Origin: Prinia subflava
Lineage: Eukaryota > Chordata > Aves > Passeriformes > Cisticolidae
DNA length: 64,000 nucleotides
Reading direction: 5' to 3'
Assembly: GCF_021018805.1 (NCBI RefSeq)
Contig: NC_086258.1
Location: 10,753,759 to 10,817,758, forward strand
The notes below the pieces were generated by a model. It worked only from the letters and a program-made list of their open reading frames with translations. It was not told where the DNA came from and did not search any database. Shown here piece by piece: positions 1-12,707 of this stretch. Numbering within the stretch: the first letter of the stretch is position 1; every line of letters starts with the position of its first letter. The position numbers and the translations under genes were made by a program.

Positions 1-380
1 CCATGCCTTTGTGAACACCCATTTTCTGGAATCTGTTTAAACCACAACGGTCTGTTGTAATTATTTATCAAGGTACAAATCATTAATGCAAAATTTCTGC
101 AGGCCCTGAAGCAAAAAAAGTTAATAAAATATAATGCCACTAAATTAAACATTTTAAACTTTCACAATAGAGTAACTACTAAGAAAAAATAAAGGAAAAT
201 CTATGTCAAACAGAACTTGATGAATAATTGTAATAAATAATGTATTTTTTAAGAATTTCTCATGAACATTTTTCAATGTCATTAATTATTTACAATTATT
301 CACCATATCATTTCTGAGAAGAGTTTTCGGACTCTCACTTGTTTGCTGACAGTTTGTTCAGGTAATTAATATTCAGACCT
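1..380. other. AT-rich non-coding sequence
   Basis: Strongly AT-rich DNA with TTAATAAAAT, CATTAATTATTT and similar words and no open frame of note. It resembles non-coding or regulatory DNA. No repeat family is recognised and I see no gene. Confidence 0.4.
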
Positions 381-3300
381 TTCCAGGCAGTGTTTGTCTC
401 CTGCAGTGAGTGTGGTGCACTCCGGGCTGGGGAGGCTCAGCTGCCACTTTGCAGCAGCTCCCGGGGGACAGGGAGGGCACTGGCTCCATGGACATGGCCT
501 GGGCAATGCCTGGACGGGATTCTCCCACGTGAGGCTTTCACCCCTGGGAGCAGGGGATACTTCTCAGGCTCTGCTCTCTCTGAGCAGCTCTTTGCTTCCA
601 CCACTCATGCTCGCTGAGCTCTCCTTTGGCCTTTGGCACCCTGGATCAGATTCACAACCCCACAGCTCTGCCCAACCTGACCTTACAGACCCCAGCACAG
701 TCCTGCAGACAAAACCAGAAGCAAGGTTTGAATGTGTTCCCACAAGATTTAATCACCTGAATATGTGTCCATGCAGCCCAAGTGAGTTTGCTCTCCATTA
801 AGTTAATCTCAATGACTCTTGCTATCCTCAAACACATCTGAGTGTCCCTTCATGTTTTACTTGGAACAGTTGTTAATTGCTCTGACACTGTTGTTCTACT
901 CAGATTTGGTGTCCCTTTCTCATTTGGATGCACCACCTTTGGTTGGGAGGAGACTTTGAAGCTACTCTCTTTAATTGTAATTCAACTACTTGTGATATTT
1001 TGGTACCAATTAATATTGATTTTACAATTGGTTTACAGAGATGTTGTTTTATTACTAATATATTTAATGTGCAAATCAATAAGAACACTTGTTTGGCTCT
1101 CTCCCTAGAAGGTAATAAAATCAAATATCTCAAGAGTAAAATGCTATCTGATCCATAAATGGCAGCAGCAGATGCTTAATGTAATAGTTAAAGACTATGC
1201 AGCATTCTTGGCACCTTCCACGCGTTTTCCACACACACTGTAGTAAAGTGACACTCAATAACTTCCTAGTTACAAAAAGTTTAGCAAATTTGTTGGCACC
1301 ACATCAGCCTTAATGAAGGCTTTAGTGTCAAGGAATGATGTTACATGGACAAAGTGGATATTCCCTCCTGCTCCATGGGCAGAGCTCCTTTGGGTTTCCC
1401 AAATGGAGATTCCACAGCAGAAGACAAAAGCTCTTCACGTCTCTCCTGCTTCCTGAACCCCAGTGGATGGTGAGCAATTTTGTGGAAAAAGCTCCTGAAA
1501 GGGGAGAGGCAGAGGGGCTGCCCCAGACTGACAGCTGTCCAACCTATTGGAGGGATTTAAAGCTCTGCAGATGCTTCTGGGAGCCATTTGCAGAGGAAAC
1601 CCTCAAAATGAAGTTGAATCCACCCAACATTTTAAACAAAAAGAAATATCAAAGTTCTCTGCAGAAGGAAATGCTGAAGAACACTGACAACTACTCAGGT
1701 CTTTAGATCAATTATTCTCAATCCAGTAAAAATACTGCCCAACTGCTCCAAAGAAAGACCAACTGGATTGATGCATTTTGGCTTTAAATCCCCACTGTGA
1801 TTGGATTTGCCTTCTCTCACAAAGGACTTCAGATTGGCAAAGCTGCCTCCTCCAGCAGAAAAGCCTTCCATGCATTTTTCCAGTGCTGCAGGTTTATTGG
1901 ACCTGCCACGCTCCTGCTTTCCCCAGAAGCCAGTGAGGAGTGCCCCAGCCCAGAGCCCCTGGCTCACACCGTGGCTCTCCAGGGCCTTGTTGTCACTTTG
2001 AGTCTGAAGATGTAATTCCCTGCAATTAACCCAAGGACACGGAGTTCCCATGAGTGACCCCACACTGCTGCCTCTCTCTGAAGGGCCTCTGGAGAGACCA
2101 AGGACCATTTTGCCCAGGAGCTGCTCCAGCTGCCCAGTGCTGGGTGGGATTGGGAGCCCCCTCACACAGACAGACTCTCTGGGCGATGGCAGCTCACTGT
2201 GTCCCCTGAGTGTCACAGCCCCCTGCACAGACACCATGCCTGCAGCTCCTGCCTGAGGAGCACGAGGGGCTGCACATGAGCTCTGGCAGTGTCCCTGGCT
2301 CTCGCTGGCACAGCAGGCATGGGGGCCCAGCAGCACCTAAAGCACATTTGGGCATTCCCCACCTTGTAACCAGAGTGCCCAGCTTGTGTTCTATTGCCAC
2401 TGTCCCACAAGGAGGCCTGTTGTTACTGCCCTAAGAGTTATTACTTTCATGTTTTTAATAAAAGATGCAATTGAAGTGGATGTGGACGTGTCCTCCCGTG
2501 TAGCAGCAGCAGCTGCCAACAGCCCGGCACTCTTGTTCTTCTTCCATCATCTCTTGTCCCAGACAGGTGCGATGGGATGACTGCCATTGCAAGAAGTCGT
2601 AAAGTATAAAATGCTTCATTTGCTCATGAAATGGAAATTTGAATGGCCAGGGAAGGCCCTTGCAGTGTGTGCTGCTTCACAGGCAGCCCTGGGGTGGGCA
2701 TTGTCCTGCTGCCTGCAGGGCAGGGACCCATCAGGGACCTGCTCCAAGGCGTGCAGGGGCTCCAAACAGGTTCCTGCCCCAAGTGCTTGGAAGGGAAAGG
2801 AGAGGGCTTGAGAATTCAGGTTTTAGGAGACACTCAAAAAGTGGCTTGTGGCAAGAGGGGGCCTGATGACACAACCTGCATGCTGAGCCCCCACACCCCG
2901 CCAGGCTCAGTGTGGCCCGCAGTCACACTCCCTGGGCAGAGATGGGTGAGCATGTCCTGGCTGGGGTGCAGAGCCCACAGTCCCATCTGGAATATGCAAT
3001 GTGGAGACAATAGAGCAAAGTGTAACCACTGTTTACAGAAAAAATTGTCAAGGATTTATTTATTGGAAGTGACTGAGGAATATGAATTCTACACTCCATT
3101 TAAAATGCTTTTTATTTCTCTCAGCCTTGGGGCTCTGAGTACATCTAATTTCACCCATAGCTATAATTCTCCACCAAACAGTTCCTGCTTCTCCTCTGGG
3201 TTCCTGAGGAGTCATTTTGGTTTATGTCCTCTCCCGGTGCAGCTCGTGCTGTGGCTGGAGACAGTTACACGCCGGTGAACTTTCCCAGCTCCCCCCTCCC

Positions 3301-4900
3301 CAGTGGGGGCACACACACGCAGTGTGAGCGAGTGGCATGCACTGGGAACAGCTTGACACCTCACTATATATTTATTAAAAAAAATAAAACTCCAAATGTC
3401 TTTATCATGTAGGGGTTTCTCCTGAGGAGCCTTGTATTTCACCGCAGACACTTTGATTGTCCCTACCTTGCAGCTAACAAACTATTAGTTTTGTTAGTAT
3501 ATTTATTCCACTAAAATTGGAGCCTGTGATTACAAATCCAATGCTGTGATTGAGTCGGGGTTTGAAAATAAATCTGTCTGGGGCTCATCTGGCATTTTGG
3601 TGCTGGGAGAGCAGCATCAGGCAGTGACTGTGTTGGGGCAGAGGTTGTTACGCTGCCACAGTTTGCTCCCAACCCTTCCAGGGCTTGTTGCTCCATTAGG
3701 CTTGTGGCACTTGAGCAGTATCTTGGTGACATGACAACCTTTCTGCCAAGCCAGGAGATGCCCCTTCCCAGGAGGGTGCTGTGAGCTGGGGTGGCTGCTG
3801 AGCTCCAGGACAGGGAGCAGGATGCTCTCCTTCCCCATGGCCAGAAGGATGCAGAAAAAGGACAAGGTAAACACATGGATGTGTGTCAGAGCAGGATTTA
3901 AACTCCCATTCTTTGGATTTTTTAGGAACAAGTTGTTATTTCCCACTGTTTCAGTTTCTTCTCCAAAAGCAAGGATGGCAGCTCATCCTCAGCTCATCCT
4001 CTGGGATGGGAGCTCTGTGGCAGCTCTCTCTGCAAACGGGCACACACATTCTCAGGGACTCAGTCTCAGCCTGGCCCCCCAGGATGGCTGTGCCAGAGGG
4101 GTGGTGGAAACTGGGGTGCCCCTGACTGGGACCAGGCCAAGGTGAGAGATAAGGAGAGAGACAGGAGAGGGACAAGGTGCTGCTCTTGCTGTTCTGATGT
4201 CCCTCCAGATTATTTCCCAGAAAGCTTCTTTGCTGTGGAGTTTTGCTTGCTTTGAAATAAACGAGCTGTTCTGTTTGTGCAGGTAGGCAGTGACAGCATT
4301 TCCACTGCCTGGGTATCACTCCTTGCAAGCTCTCAGGAGAGGAACGAGGAAGACAGGAATCACAGCCCTCACAGGTAATGCAGACTCCCCCGGTGCCACG
4401 TGGCGCAGGGGGACAGTGACCTCGCCCCCAGACACCTCCCCTGTCCCTCAGCCCGCTCACAAGAGCTGCTGCTCCCCTCCCCGGCTGCAGCACAGAGCTG
4501 GGGTGATGCAGAGGCTGCCCCTGCACCCTCCTTAGCTGGTGCCCCCCTGAACCTGGCCATGGGGTCCCCATCCTGCCCCCAAACCTGGCACCCCCGGCTG
4601 TGCCACCTGCGGCTCCGGGTCCCCAGACAGGAACACATGCACTACCTATGTACATATGGAAAAAACCTGTCAGGGAAGATTAAAACCCCAGACAGTCTTT
4701 ATTGTAAGATTGTTTTTTCCATTTATTTATCCCTTTTTTTCCCTTTTAGCAAGAGTAGTCAGGGTTTGATATGATTAGAATTGCAAATCTTGCATGTTAA
4801 AAGGGAAGCACTGAAGTAAAAGGATGCTGCTTGTGTAATGAGACACGTTTTAAATCCAGGCTAGGTAAATTTGGTGTTGAGCATAAAGGGTATGAAATAA
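381..4900. other. Gene-free mixed-composition sequence
   Basis: Unique-looking DNA that alternates between GC-rich and AT-rich. It holds several long but overlapping frames on both strands, for example 1695-2336 minus, 2643-3278 plus and 3951-4655 minus. None shows a recognisable domain, and their amino-acid make-up (rich in Gly, Pro, Ser, Cys, Arg) is what GC-rich non-coding DNA gives. No interspersed repeat was recognised. I call no gene here. Confidence 0.5.
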
Positions 4901-5480
4901 ACTCGCAGTGAGCTCAGCAAATGCCCCAAGGCGCGTCCCCATTAGTATTCCCATTTGTGAGCTCACTTCATAAGACTAATGGAGTTGCTACCTGGGGACA
5001 TTAATTGTGCATGACACCATTGCCGAGCCTTTGTGCACTCTTACTAATATCACAGTGCCTCCTTGACAAAACGCCTGCAAAGATTACAAACATACCTAAA
5101 ATAACTGCCACATTCACACTCATATTTGACAGGGATCTTCGAGTTCAGTTACAATAGAATTACCATCATTTCTTACACCTCTGGCTTTTTATTACATTAA
5201 ACAATGGTTGATATTGCTTCCTTAAACCAGTGTCAGATTGTGTAAAATCTCTCTATCTCAGGCTTTTCTATTAAGCCTCCCATTTATCAGAGGAATGTAT
5301 AGGTTCCATACTTGACTCTTACTACAAATATTATATATTATATTCTTAAGCACGCGTGCACAAGCACACATCACCTTTCTTTTGTGTTAAAGGCACAGCA
5401 ACATTTTTGAGTCTTTGCAATTAATACGAAAAGGCTCTGCCATCATGTGAGGTGTTCACAGGTTTTCCACCATTAATTAT
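4901..5480. promoter_or_regulatory. Candidate conserved non-coding element
   Basis: An AT-rich block rich in homeodomain-like words such as ACATTAATTG and CATTAATTATAAC. It contains an 8 bp inverted repeat (CCATTAGT at 4939-4946 against ACTAATGG at 4975-4982) around the palindrome GTGAGCTCAC at 4957-4966. Composition resembles vertebrate enhancer-type DNA. Conservation was not tested, so the call is inference from base composition and motifs only. Confidence 0.25.
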
Positions 5481-6380
5481 AACATGATCTCTGGGGGAAA
5501 GCCTTCCTGGGTCTGGGCTCCCTGTTTTGAATCCCAGTGTTCAGGATTAAGATGATGGATGAGAGGATTTGCTAAATTCACAGCAACCAGGGCAAGATTC
5601 TGTTGAGGAAAGCAGATAAATTGGGGTCTTCTGGAGCTCTGACATACCAGGCTTGGCCTTTGCAGGGCTCTGTGGGGCTCCCCACCAGTGTGTCCCCTGT
5701 CCAGTCCTGTGGAGCTCCCCTGCAGCCCCAGTGGCTCCAGGGGCTCTCACAGCTGCACTGAGAGGCATTGGTGGAACACCAGGGCAGATCTCATCCTTGA
5801 AAGAGATGTCAAAACAAGGTATCAAAGTGAATTGCTGTAAAACCTTTGAGGATTCAATGCTCAGATTCTTGGAGGAGGGGTTCAGTCCTTCACAAATCAA
5901 TTTTTAAAATATATTTATGAAAAAACCTAAATGTTTGTGGGTTTTTTTCTGGCACTGGCACCATCTGTGCCCCAGCAGCGTTTGATTTTGCTCTTTCCTC
6001 TCTGCACTAGAGCCTTGTCTGAGGTTTCCTCTCAGAGAAGAACCTTGACAAGCTGCAGATAAGGGAAAACTCATTGATGTGCATTAGAAAGCTCTTCATC
6101 CCACCTTCCCTCTCCCAGAGGTGGCCATGGCTTTGCTGTCAGCTGCCCAAGGACATTCTGACTTTAACAGCATTAAATGCCCAAAAGAAAAGTCCAGCTC
6201 CATATCCTCTAGACAACAAAACTTTGTCTAGAGAAGGACATCAGAGTTTTCTTCAAATTCCTGACCTTTGAGATGAACCAGGTAAGGACCTGTGGAGACA
6301 TGAGATAGAAGCTGTGGTTCTGCTCTTGGGGTTACAGCTGGGAGAGACTGGGGTTGGTTCTCAGCTATTGATCAGAATGG
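5481..6380. other. Gene-free unique sequence
   Basis: Mixed-composition sequence. The two opposed frames near 5547-5907 overlap each other almost exactly and have no recognisable domain. Nothing else identified before the hexamer array. Confidence 0.5.
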
Positions 6381-6547
6381 CTATTTCTATTTCTATTTCT
6401 ATTTCTATTTCTATTTCTATTTCTATTTCTATTTCTATTTCTATTTCTATTTCTATTTCTATTTCTATTTCTATTTCTATTTCTATTTCTATTTCTATTT
6501 CTATTTCTATTTATATTTATATTTATATTTATATTTATATTTATATT
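6381..6547. repeat. (TTTCTA)n hexanucleotide array turning into (TTTATA)n
   Basis: About 28 hexamers in perfect register. The first 21 or so read TTTCTA. From about 6510 the unit changes to TTTATA by a single C-to-A change and stays so to the end. The array lacks stops in some frames, so an Ile-Ser then Ile-Tyr dipeptide frame (6314-6568) crosses it; that frame is not a gene. It begins right after ordinary unique DNA and is followed by AT-rich unique DNA. Confidence 0.97.
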
Positions 6548-7622
6548 GACAGGATTTATTGGAATTAATATTAATTATTAGTTTGCAGTGGTGCCTGTCA
6601 GCAGTCAATCACATATTTCTTCACAAACTTGTTCTACAACTTGCAGCAGCACGAAAAGGCACAAGGTGATCACGGGCAAAGCTGCCTCCAGGGTTCGGAG
6701 ACCCTTCCTTCCTCGGGCTGGTCCTGTCCCACACCTCCTAACCCCAAACAAATGCAAGGCGGGAGGAGCCCCCAGGGCAGAGCGGGGCTTTGCATTGGGC
6801 ATTTCAGAGGAGCCCTGAAGAAATGAGCTTGAGCTGAGAAACACACAGCGCATGCATACGGCTGATCCGCCCTGTGGAGCTGGCACAAAGTCTTTTCCTG
6901 CTGTCTCATTGACTTCTTGCCAAAAAAGGCTAAAATGCTGGAGTTTTCTCTGGAATTCTGAAGTTGGGACTTAAAAATACTTCAAACACTTGGTTTAATA
7001 GACCTTCACATCAGCGTATTCCCAGTTTCACACAGCTCCCTAGTGACACGGGACCTTTTGTCAAGCACATATGAAATTAAGTGAAATAAAAATCATATTA
7101 AAAATTATTACCATCTAACAGCCATTAGTCTGCACATTGCTGTCACGTCTTGATGGATTTCTCACTTAGTTCAATGAATGTTCTAACGACAGTGATAAAA
7201 TCACTCAGAAAAAAAATATAATAAACTGTTAACCCTTCACGTGGCTGCTTGTTTTTCAGATCCCTTTAAGAACAGTTCAGCAGTGAGTTGCTCCCCAGGG
7301 TACTCTCCTGTAGATGAAAACCTGTCTCTGCCTGACTTGGGCACGATGGAGAGGGTGGAAATCCTGTTCCAGCCCTCCCCAGTGAGGGACATGGCAGGGC
7401 TGGGGACCGTCCCGGCAGCACAGGTGCTGGAGTGACACAGCCCTTTGTCCTTTCAAAGCAAGCCCAGGAGCCCTTGGGCTCCAGTTCCCTCGAGGAGCAC
7501 TGCGCAGGCTCCACGACAATGATTCTATGGTGCCCAGCACCTCACAGTGCAGGAAACAATCACTGTGTTCCCAAAGGCTCAGTCCCTGGCTTGGGGAGCA
7601 TCACAGAGGTCCGACGGCGTGT
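6548..7622. other. Gene-free unique sequence with an AT-rich core
   Basis: GC-rich unique DNA at 6600-6900 is followed by an AT-rich stretch, about 7005-7230, with words such as ATATGAAATTAAGTG and AGTGATAAAATCACT that could be non-coding regulatory sequence. A short ATGATTCTATGG at about 7518 resembles the avian CR1 terminal octamer but stands alone. No gene seen. Confidence 0.4.
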
Positions 7623-8083
7623 GAGAGAGGAGAGGTGGTGCCTTGGGTCCAAGGCACGATGAGAACAGGGAGATGGAGCCTTGGGTCCAAGGCACGATGA
7701 GAACAGGGAGATGGTGCCTTGGGCCCCAAGACACATGTGAGAACAGGGAGATGGTGCCTTGGGTCCCAAAGCACATGTGAGAACAGGGAGATGGTGTCTT
7801 GGGTCCCAAAGCACATGTGAGAACAGGGAGATGGTGCCTTGGGCCCCAAGACACATGTGAGAACAGGGAGATGGTGCCTTGGGCCCCAAGACACATGTGA
7901 GAACAGGGAGATGGAGCCTTGGGTCCCAAAGCACATGTGAGAACAGGGAGATGGAGCCTTGGGCCCCAAGACACATGTGAGAACAGGGAGATGGTGCCTT
8001 GGGTCCCAAAGCACATGTGAGAACAGGGAGATGGAGCCTTGGGTCCCAAAGCACATGTGAGAACAGGGAGATGGTGCCTTGGG
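7623..8083. repeat. 38-40 bp minisatellite, about 11.7 units
   Basis: The array starts with 38 bp units containing TTGGGTCCAAGGCACGAT and then settles into an exact 40 bp period. Each 40 bp unit reads GAACAGGGAGATGG, then a GCCTTGGG segment, then CACATGTGA. Units differ at few sites: GGGCCCCAAGA or GGGTCCCAAAG, and TGGTGCC, TGGAGCC or TGGTGTC. The 38 bp units look like founders or deletion derivatives at the left edge. Stop-free minus-strand frames of 156-193 codons across it are repeat artefacts. Confidence 0.96.
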
Positions 8084-8139
8084 GTGCTGGAGCTTGACGG
8101 AGCAGCTGTGGAAGTACAGCATGGCTCCCCGAGAAGGGC

Positions 8140-8420
8140 ATCTGCAGTGGGCTATTAACATCGAGCTACTTAACGGGCAATCAGCACGGCCTCGTTAATA
8201 AAATACCTCCATTTGAATGCCATGAATTACTCCGTGTGCTGCTGGAGCTCTCTGGCTAATAGCAGCCTCGGCAGCCTGGCATTGCTGGGTTTGTTGTGTC
8301 CTGCAAATTTAATGCATGCTTACTGTTACGGAGAATAGCGGGTAAGATGTAAATGACAGACTGCAGGAGCAGACGTGGCGATATAATAAACTCAGTTGGC
8401 ACTTCTCCTGAGCTGTGTTT
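8140..8420. promoter_or_regulatory. Candidate conserved non-coding element
   Basis: A compact stretch with homeodomain- and POU-like words (GGCTATTAACATC, CTCGTTAATAAAAT, GCAAATTTAATGCATGC) and several preserved CpGs in otherwise AT-rich context. It directly follows the 40 bp minisatellite. The regulatory call is inference from composition; no alignment was possible. Confidence 0.25.
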
Positions 8421-11099
8421 AGCCTGCCACGTTCCGTGGAGGCCTGGCAGTGGGCCAGCATGTGCGGGCGCCATGCATGGGACATGCACGGGTGGCAGCA
8501 GGACCCTCACGCTCCTGCAGGTGATGTTGGCTGTTGTCACAATGCCTCCTCTCCGCTGGTGCTGCCTGTCAGAATCCATTCCACACAGAACAGAAGGCAG
8601 TGTTTAACTCCCTCAGTGTTAAACCTTTGCTCTCTGAGCAGGAAGGTCCCGAGCCCTGAGGGCATTGCTGGCTGCTGGAGCCGGAGGGAAGTGAAAACCT
8701 TTTTGTGACTGTTGTCACTCAGCAAATTGTTCTGCAAGACACCTGATTGTGGTATTAGAAAGACAGATTGATGTTCTCAGGAAGATCAATGAACTTGCCA
8801 GGCTTTGTGATGACACGCAGCTCGCCTCCCTCTCAGCGCAGTGACAGCCCAACATCCCACTGAGGGGACACCGAGGGCACCTCCCGACACCCCTGGACCA
8901 GCTTCCCCAGCACCCAGACACTGCAGGGCATCGCTGATGGCGGGAGGGAGCTTGTAGAAGAGTAGCAGAAATCAACAGCATTTGGAGAGAACCAGAGATA
9001 GATGAAGTTTTGGGCAAACTGCCTTAGGAAGAAAGCAAGCTCTGGGCAGGGGAGCCACCAGCCTGGTAACCACTGTGAGCACAGCCAGGGGTGGCAAGTG
9101 TGAGCTCCACCTGAAGCCGTCGAGAGAGAAAGCCCCTGGGATGCTGGAGAAGAGGCAGGGCTCCTCTTGGTGCCTCAGGGGAGGTGGTGAGGAGGCCGTG
9201 CAGAGGCTGGCGGGCAGAGCTGGGCTGGCACAGCCCCCCCGGCCCTGGGCCTCCCCTGCCAGCGCCGGGCCGGGGCCGCGCTGCGCGGGAGCGCCTCGGC
9301 CGCGGAACAGCCAGGTGCTAAATGGGAAATCTGATTGTTCATCCTTTGTCTTCCTCCTTCCATGCCGAGAGTGAATTAAGTCAAAGCCAATTCTGAGGAA
9401 AAGCGGATCTCTTCTACCATCCATCATGGACGAGAGCACGGCTGGGCAGATCTACAGGCCTCTAAAGGCCTGTACGGATATGTTGTCCCAAATCTCATCT
9501 CCATGGCTCATGGTGATTGATCTCAGCTATTCAGACCTGTGGAGCTCAATGATTTCTCTCTCCTAACCTCTACCTGGTTCCTGCTGTATTTCATATGGAG
9601 AAGATTCTTGTAGAGGTGTTATGTGTTGAAAATAAACCTGATCAGGTCCTAAACAATGGGGCTGAATCCTTTTGCTGCTGTAGCTCCAGCATGGATGGCA
9701 GAGTTGCCCGTGGTTGTCCTGTGCTCCCTGGCTGAGCTGCTGGGCTGGAAGGTCTCTGTTTCCCACACCCTTGTGTTTGTTTGTAGGACATGAAGGAGCT
9801 GTATCCCCAAGCTGGACATTCAGTAGTGTTTTTATGTAAAGAACTACAGACATGTAGGCATGGAACAGACCTCACCTAATCTGTCTCTCTGCAGTGAGGC
9901 AAGATCACAGACTTAACCTGCTTATGGTTTGGGAGTTGCTGCCTTATCTCACCTAGGTTTTCCTTCCTAATGGCCAGAGCTCCTCTGCTCCATGCTAGGT
10001 AATTCCTGCCCCACCAGCTTCCATGCACTGCATTTTCTGAACCTGCTGAGTTTCTGTTGCCTCTGGATTCTTTCCCATTTTCTGTTCACTTAAAAGGGAA
10101 AACTGAGGATGTTCCTGGAAAGACCAAAGTTGAATTTTCTCTCAGGCTACAAATGTGGGATACGTTTTCCCTGCATTTTATCAGAGCATCACATTCCTGA
10201 CAGATGCCATGGTTATTGCAGAACCTGGATCTTCCCCAGTTTCTGCTTACTCAAGCAGTAATCCCTACTCTGCATTGTGTGTGATTTTTTCTCTCCCATG
10301 TAGAACTACTCTGTGTCTGTCTTCACCAAATTGCACCTCACTGGTTTCAGACTATTGCCAGTGACATGTGGATGAGTTTAAATTCTGTTCCTGCCTCTGA
10401 ACTGCTCACAAACCCCTTTGCTTGCTGGGGCCTGGGCAGCCACATGGGTTCTCCTGGGGGCTGCTCAGGCTCTGCCAGGCAGGTGACACTGGTTCCTTGA
10501 GCATGGACCTGTGGGGGGTAGGCACTGCCCTCAGAGTGTGTGCCCGCTGTGCCGTGGGACTGGCAGGGATGCAAGGGATGTAATGCATCTCCTGCCTTAG
10601 GAGGGACTTCATGGGGACAGCCTGGGCAGGGAAAGGCAGAGGGAAGGGGAAGAGCGGGCTCCAAGCGTATTGCCAGTGTAAATTATCTCAGGCTGTTACT
10701 GCTGCCCATAAAGAGGTCTGTGTAACTGCAAGTGCACCACTCCAGAGACAACTGCAGGGAGCTTTATCACTGCAAACCAAAGAGGATGCCCTGCTTAGAG
10801 GTTCCAGAGGATAGGTTACAGAAATGAACAGGTTACAGGGCAATGAAAGCCAAAGGACTCAGGAACAAGGCACTTCAAGCTCTTCCTCCTTGTGTGGCTC
10901 TGCAAAGAGCAGAATCTGGAATCGTTAGCTATGCCCAAATTCTGCTGAATGCCCGAATTCCTCTTCATGCCCAAACACATCTTATTTGTCAGTGGAAAAG
11001 TTTCCTCCTAATGAATTTGCTACAAAAAGGAGAAAAAAATGCCATGGCCTAACATGGAGAAAATGGCAAATCTGATGGTGGCAATTATGCAGAAAAACG

Positions 11100-11560
11100 A
11101 GACAGGGATCTGCAGGCGGCCCGGAGAGGAAGGGGTTAAATTGCCATGGAAACAACCAATGCATTATTTACATGGCCTAATGAATAAAACATTTAAGTAG
11201 TAGGCTAATAAATTTTCAGAACACAAAAGCAAAGTAAGCTATGATTTAAATATATGCCTCTGATGAATATAACTTGAGTTATAGAGCTGAAGCAGTGGGA
11301 GACCCAGCTCAGTTTTACACCCTCACTCACTAACATGAAGGTATATCTTCTTTTTAATAAATGATTTTTCCAACGAGCACACAAATTGGCATGAAATTCT
11401 CTCCTGTCAGGCATCCTGAAGCCTTTTCTAATAGCTTTTCTTGTGAATTTCTGTTGAGGTAGGGATGCTTTTGTTTTGGTTTTTTCCCCTCCTGCACATT
11501 CTGCCAGATTTCCGAGCAGGATAACATTAGCAATCAATTTGTTAAACTGTTAGCAGAACA
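11100..11560. promoter_or_regulatory. Candidate conserved non-coding element
   Basis: AT-rich block that opens with TTGCCATGGAAAC at 11141-11153, close to an RFX X-box, followed by words such as GCCTAATGAATAAAA and GGCTAATAAATTTT. No coding potential. Called on motif content only. Confidence 0.25.
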
Positions 11561-12707
11561 TATGTCGGAAGGTTTCAAACAGACCCAGACTGAAAGATGT
11601 GTTGTTTATTGTGTATCAGATATACGTGTGATCCATATGGCTCCAAGTGCAGGATCCCTTTGTTTTCCACCACTGCAGATTTCCACCCGTGTTCTCCGCG
11701 TGGAGCTGGGGGAAGCGGATCAGTCAGGGACACAATTTCAGTAGGGCAGACCACGGCACCTCACAGGAGCCCGTCCCAGGAGCGCTGGTGCTTGCAGGGG
11801 CACACGGGGTGCCTCAGGGGGGTAAGGGTGTCTGGCAGGCTGGGAGGGCTCCCTGTGTGCTGGTGGGACACGGTGCTGAGCTCCAGGAACGAAGCAGCGT
11901 GGCCAGTGCAGGGCAGGCCGGGCTTTCTGTGACCTGAGCTGTGCCAGCTGCTGAACAACAGCCCATCCACCTTGGGGGAGCAGTGGGTAACGTCCCACAG
12001 GCGAGGGACAGCAGTGCTTGGGAGCATCCCTCTCACGTTTCCCTCTGCTTCAGTGGTCGGTTGTGAGAAGCCAGGCTGGCCCACACGCCGGGGAACAAAG
12101 CACAAGCCCACCAGTGACAGAGTTCCACCCTCTGGAGCCATTTCCACCTCTGCCTGCTGCTGCAGAGCCAGCCCTGTGCCGCAGCCACAGGCGGCAGCGG
12201 TGACGGCGCCGGCAGGGCTGGGCAGCTCCAGGCAGCCACAGGGCAGGGCCCAGGAGCTGGGCAGGTGTGTGCCAGCCAAGTGTTCCAGGGAACTCCCAGC
12301 AAATAAGGGAACCCTGGGGCTCCTCTGCCGGTGGGGTGAGCAGTGGCTGTGCTCGGGGTGCTGCGGCTTGGCCGCCTGCCTGGCAGCCAGGTGGGACTCT
12401 TCTATTTCTTGCACCATTTTTCCTTCCATGGGCAGGTTGAAATCTGCTGTTGCTATTTTTAGAAGGATGGTATCTATCAATCCATGGAGCAGATTGCTGG
12501 CCACAAAGATAGATGAAACAACAGCTGGTGCTTCGGAGAGGGATCAGGACAGTGGAAAAGCTGCTGCTTGCTGAGCCCACATACTCAGCTGTCAGTGGCC
12601 AATTTGAATGTGGGAGCTCAGCAAGCCCAGAGGCCCTGTGGTGGTTTGCTCTGCTGGGAACCCCAGTCACAGCAGCCTCCACTCAGGCATGTGACCAGGC
12701 TGGGGTG

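Larger units (their letters stand above)
8084..12707. other. Gene-free unique sequence
   Basis: Mostly moderate-GC unique DNA. Two AT-rich stretches stand out, described separately (8140-8420 and 11100-11560). The longest frames (11761-12504 minus, 11972-12574 plus) lie opposite each other in GC-rich DNA and have no recognisable domain. No interspersed element was recognised. I see no exon with credible splice sites. Confidence 0.45.

Noticed and set aside
4939..4982. Inverted repeat CCATTAGT/ACTAATGG around GTGAGCTCAC as a hairpin RNA or cruciform
   Set aside because: Perfect 8 bp inverted repeats with short spacers occur tens of times by chance in 64 kb, and the sequence between arms does not pair well.
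7510..7535. Isolated ATGATTCTATGG as a CR1 3' end
   Set aside because: Only one octamer-like word and no CR1 3' UTR sequence upstream.
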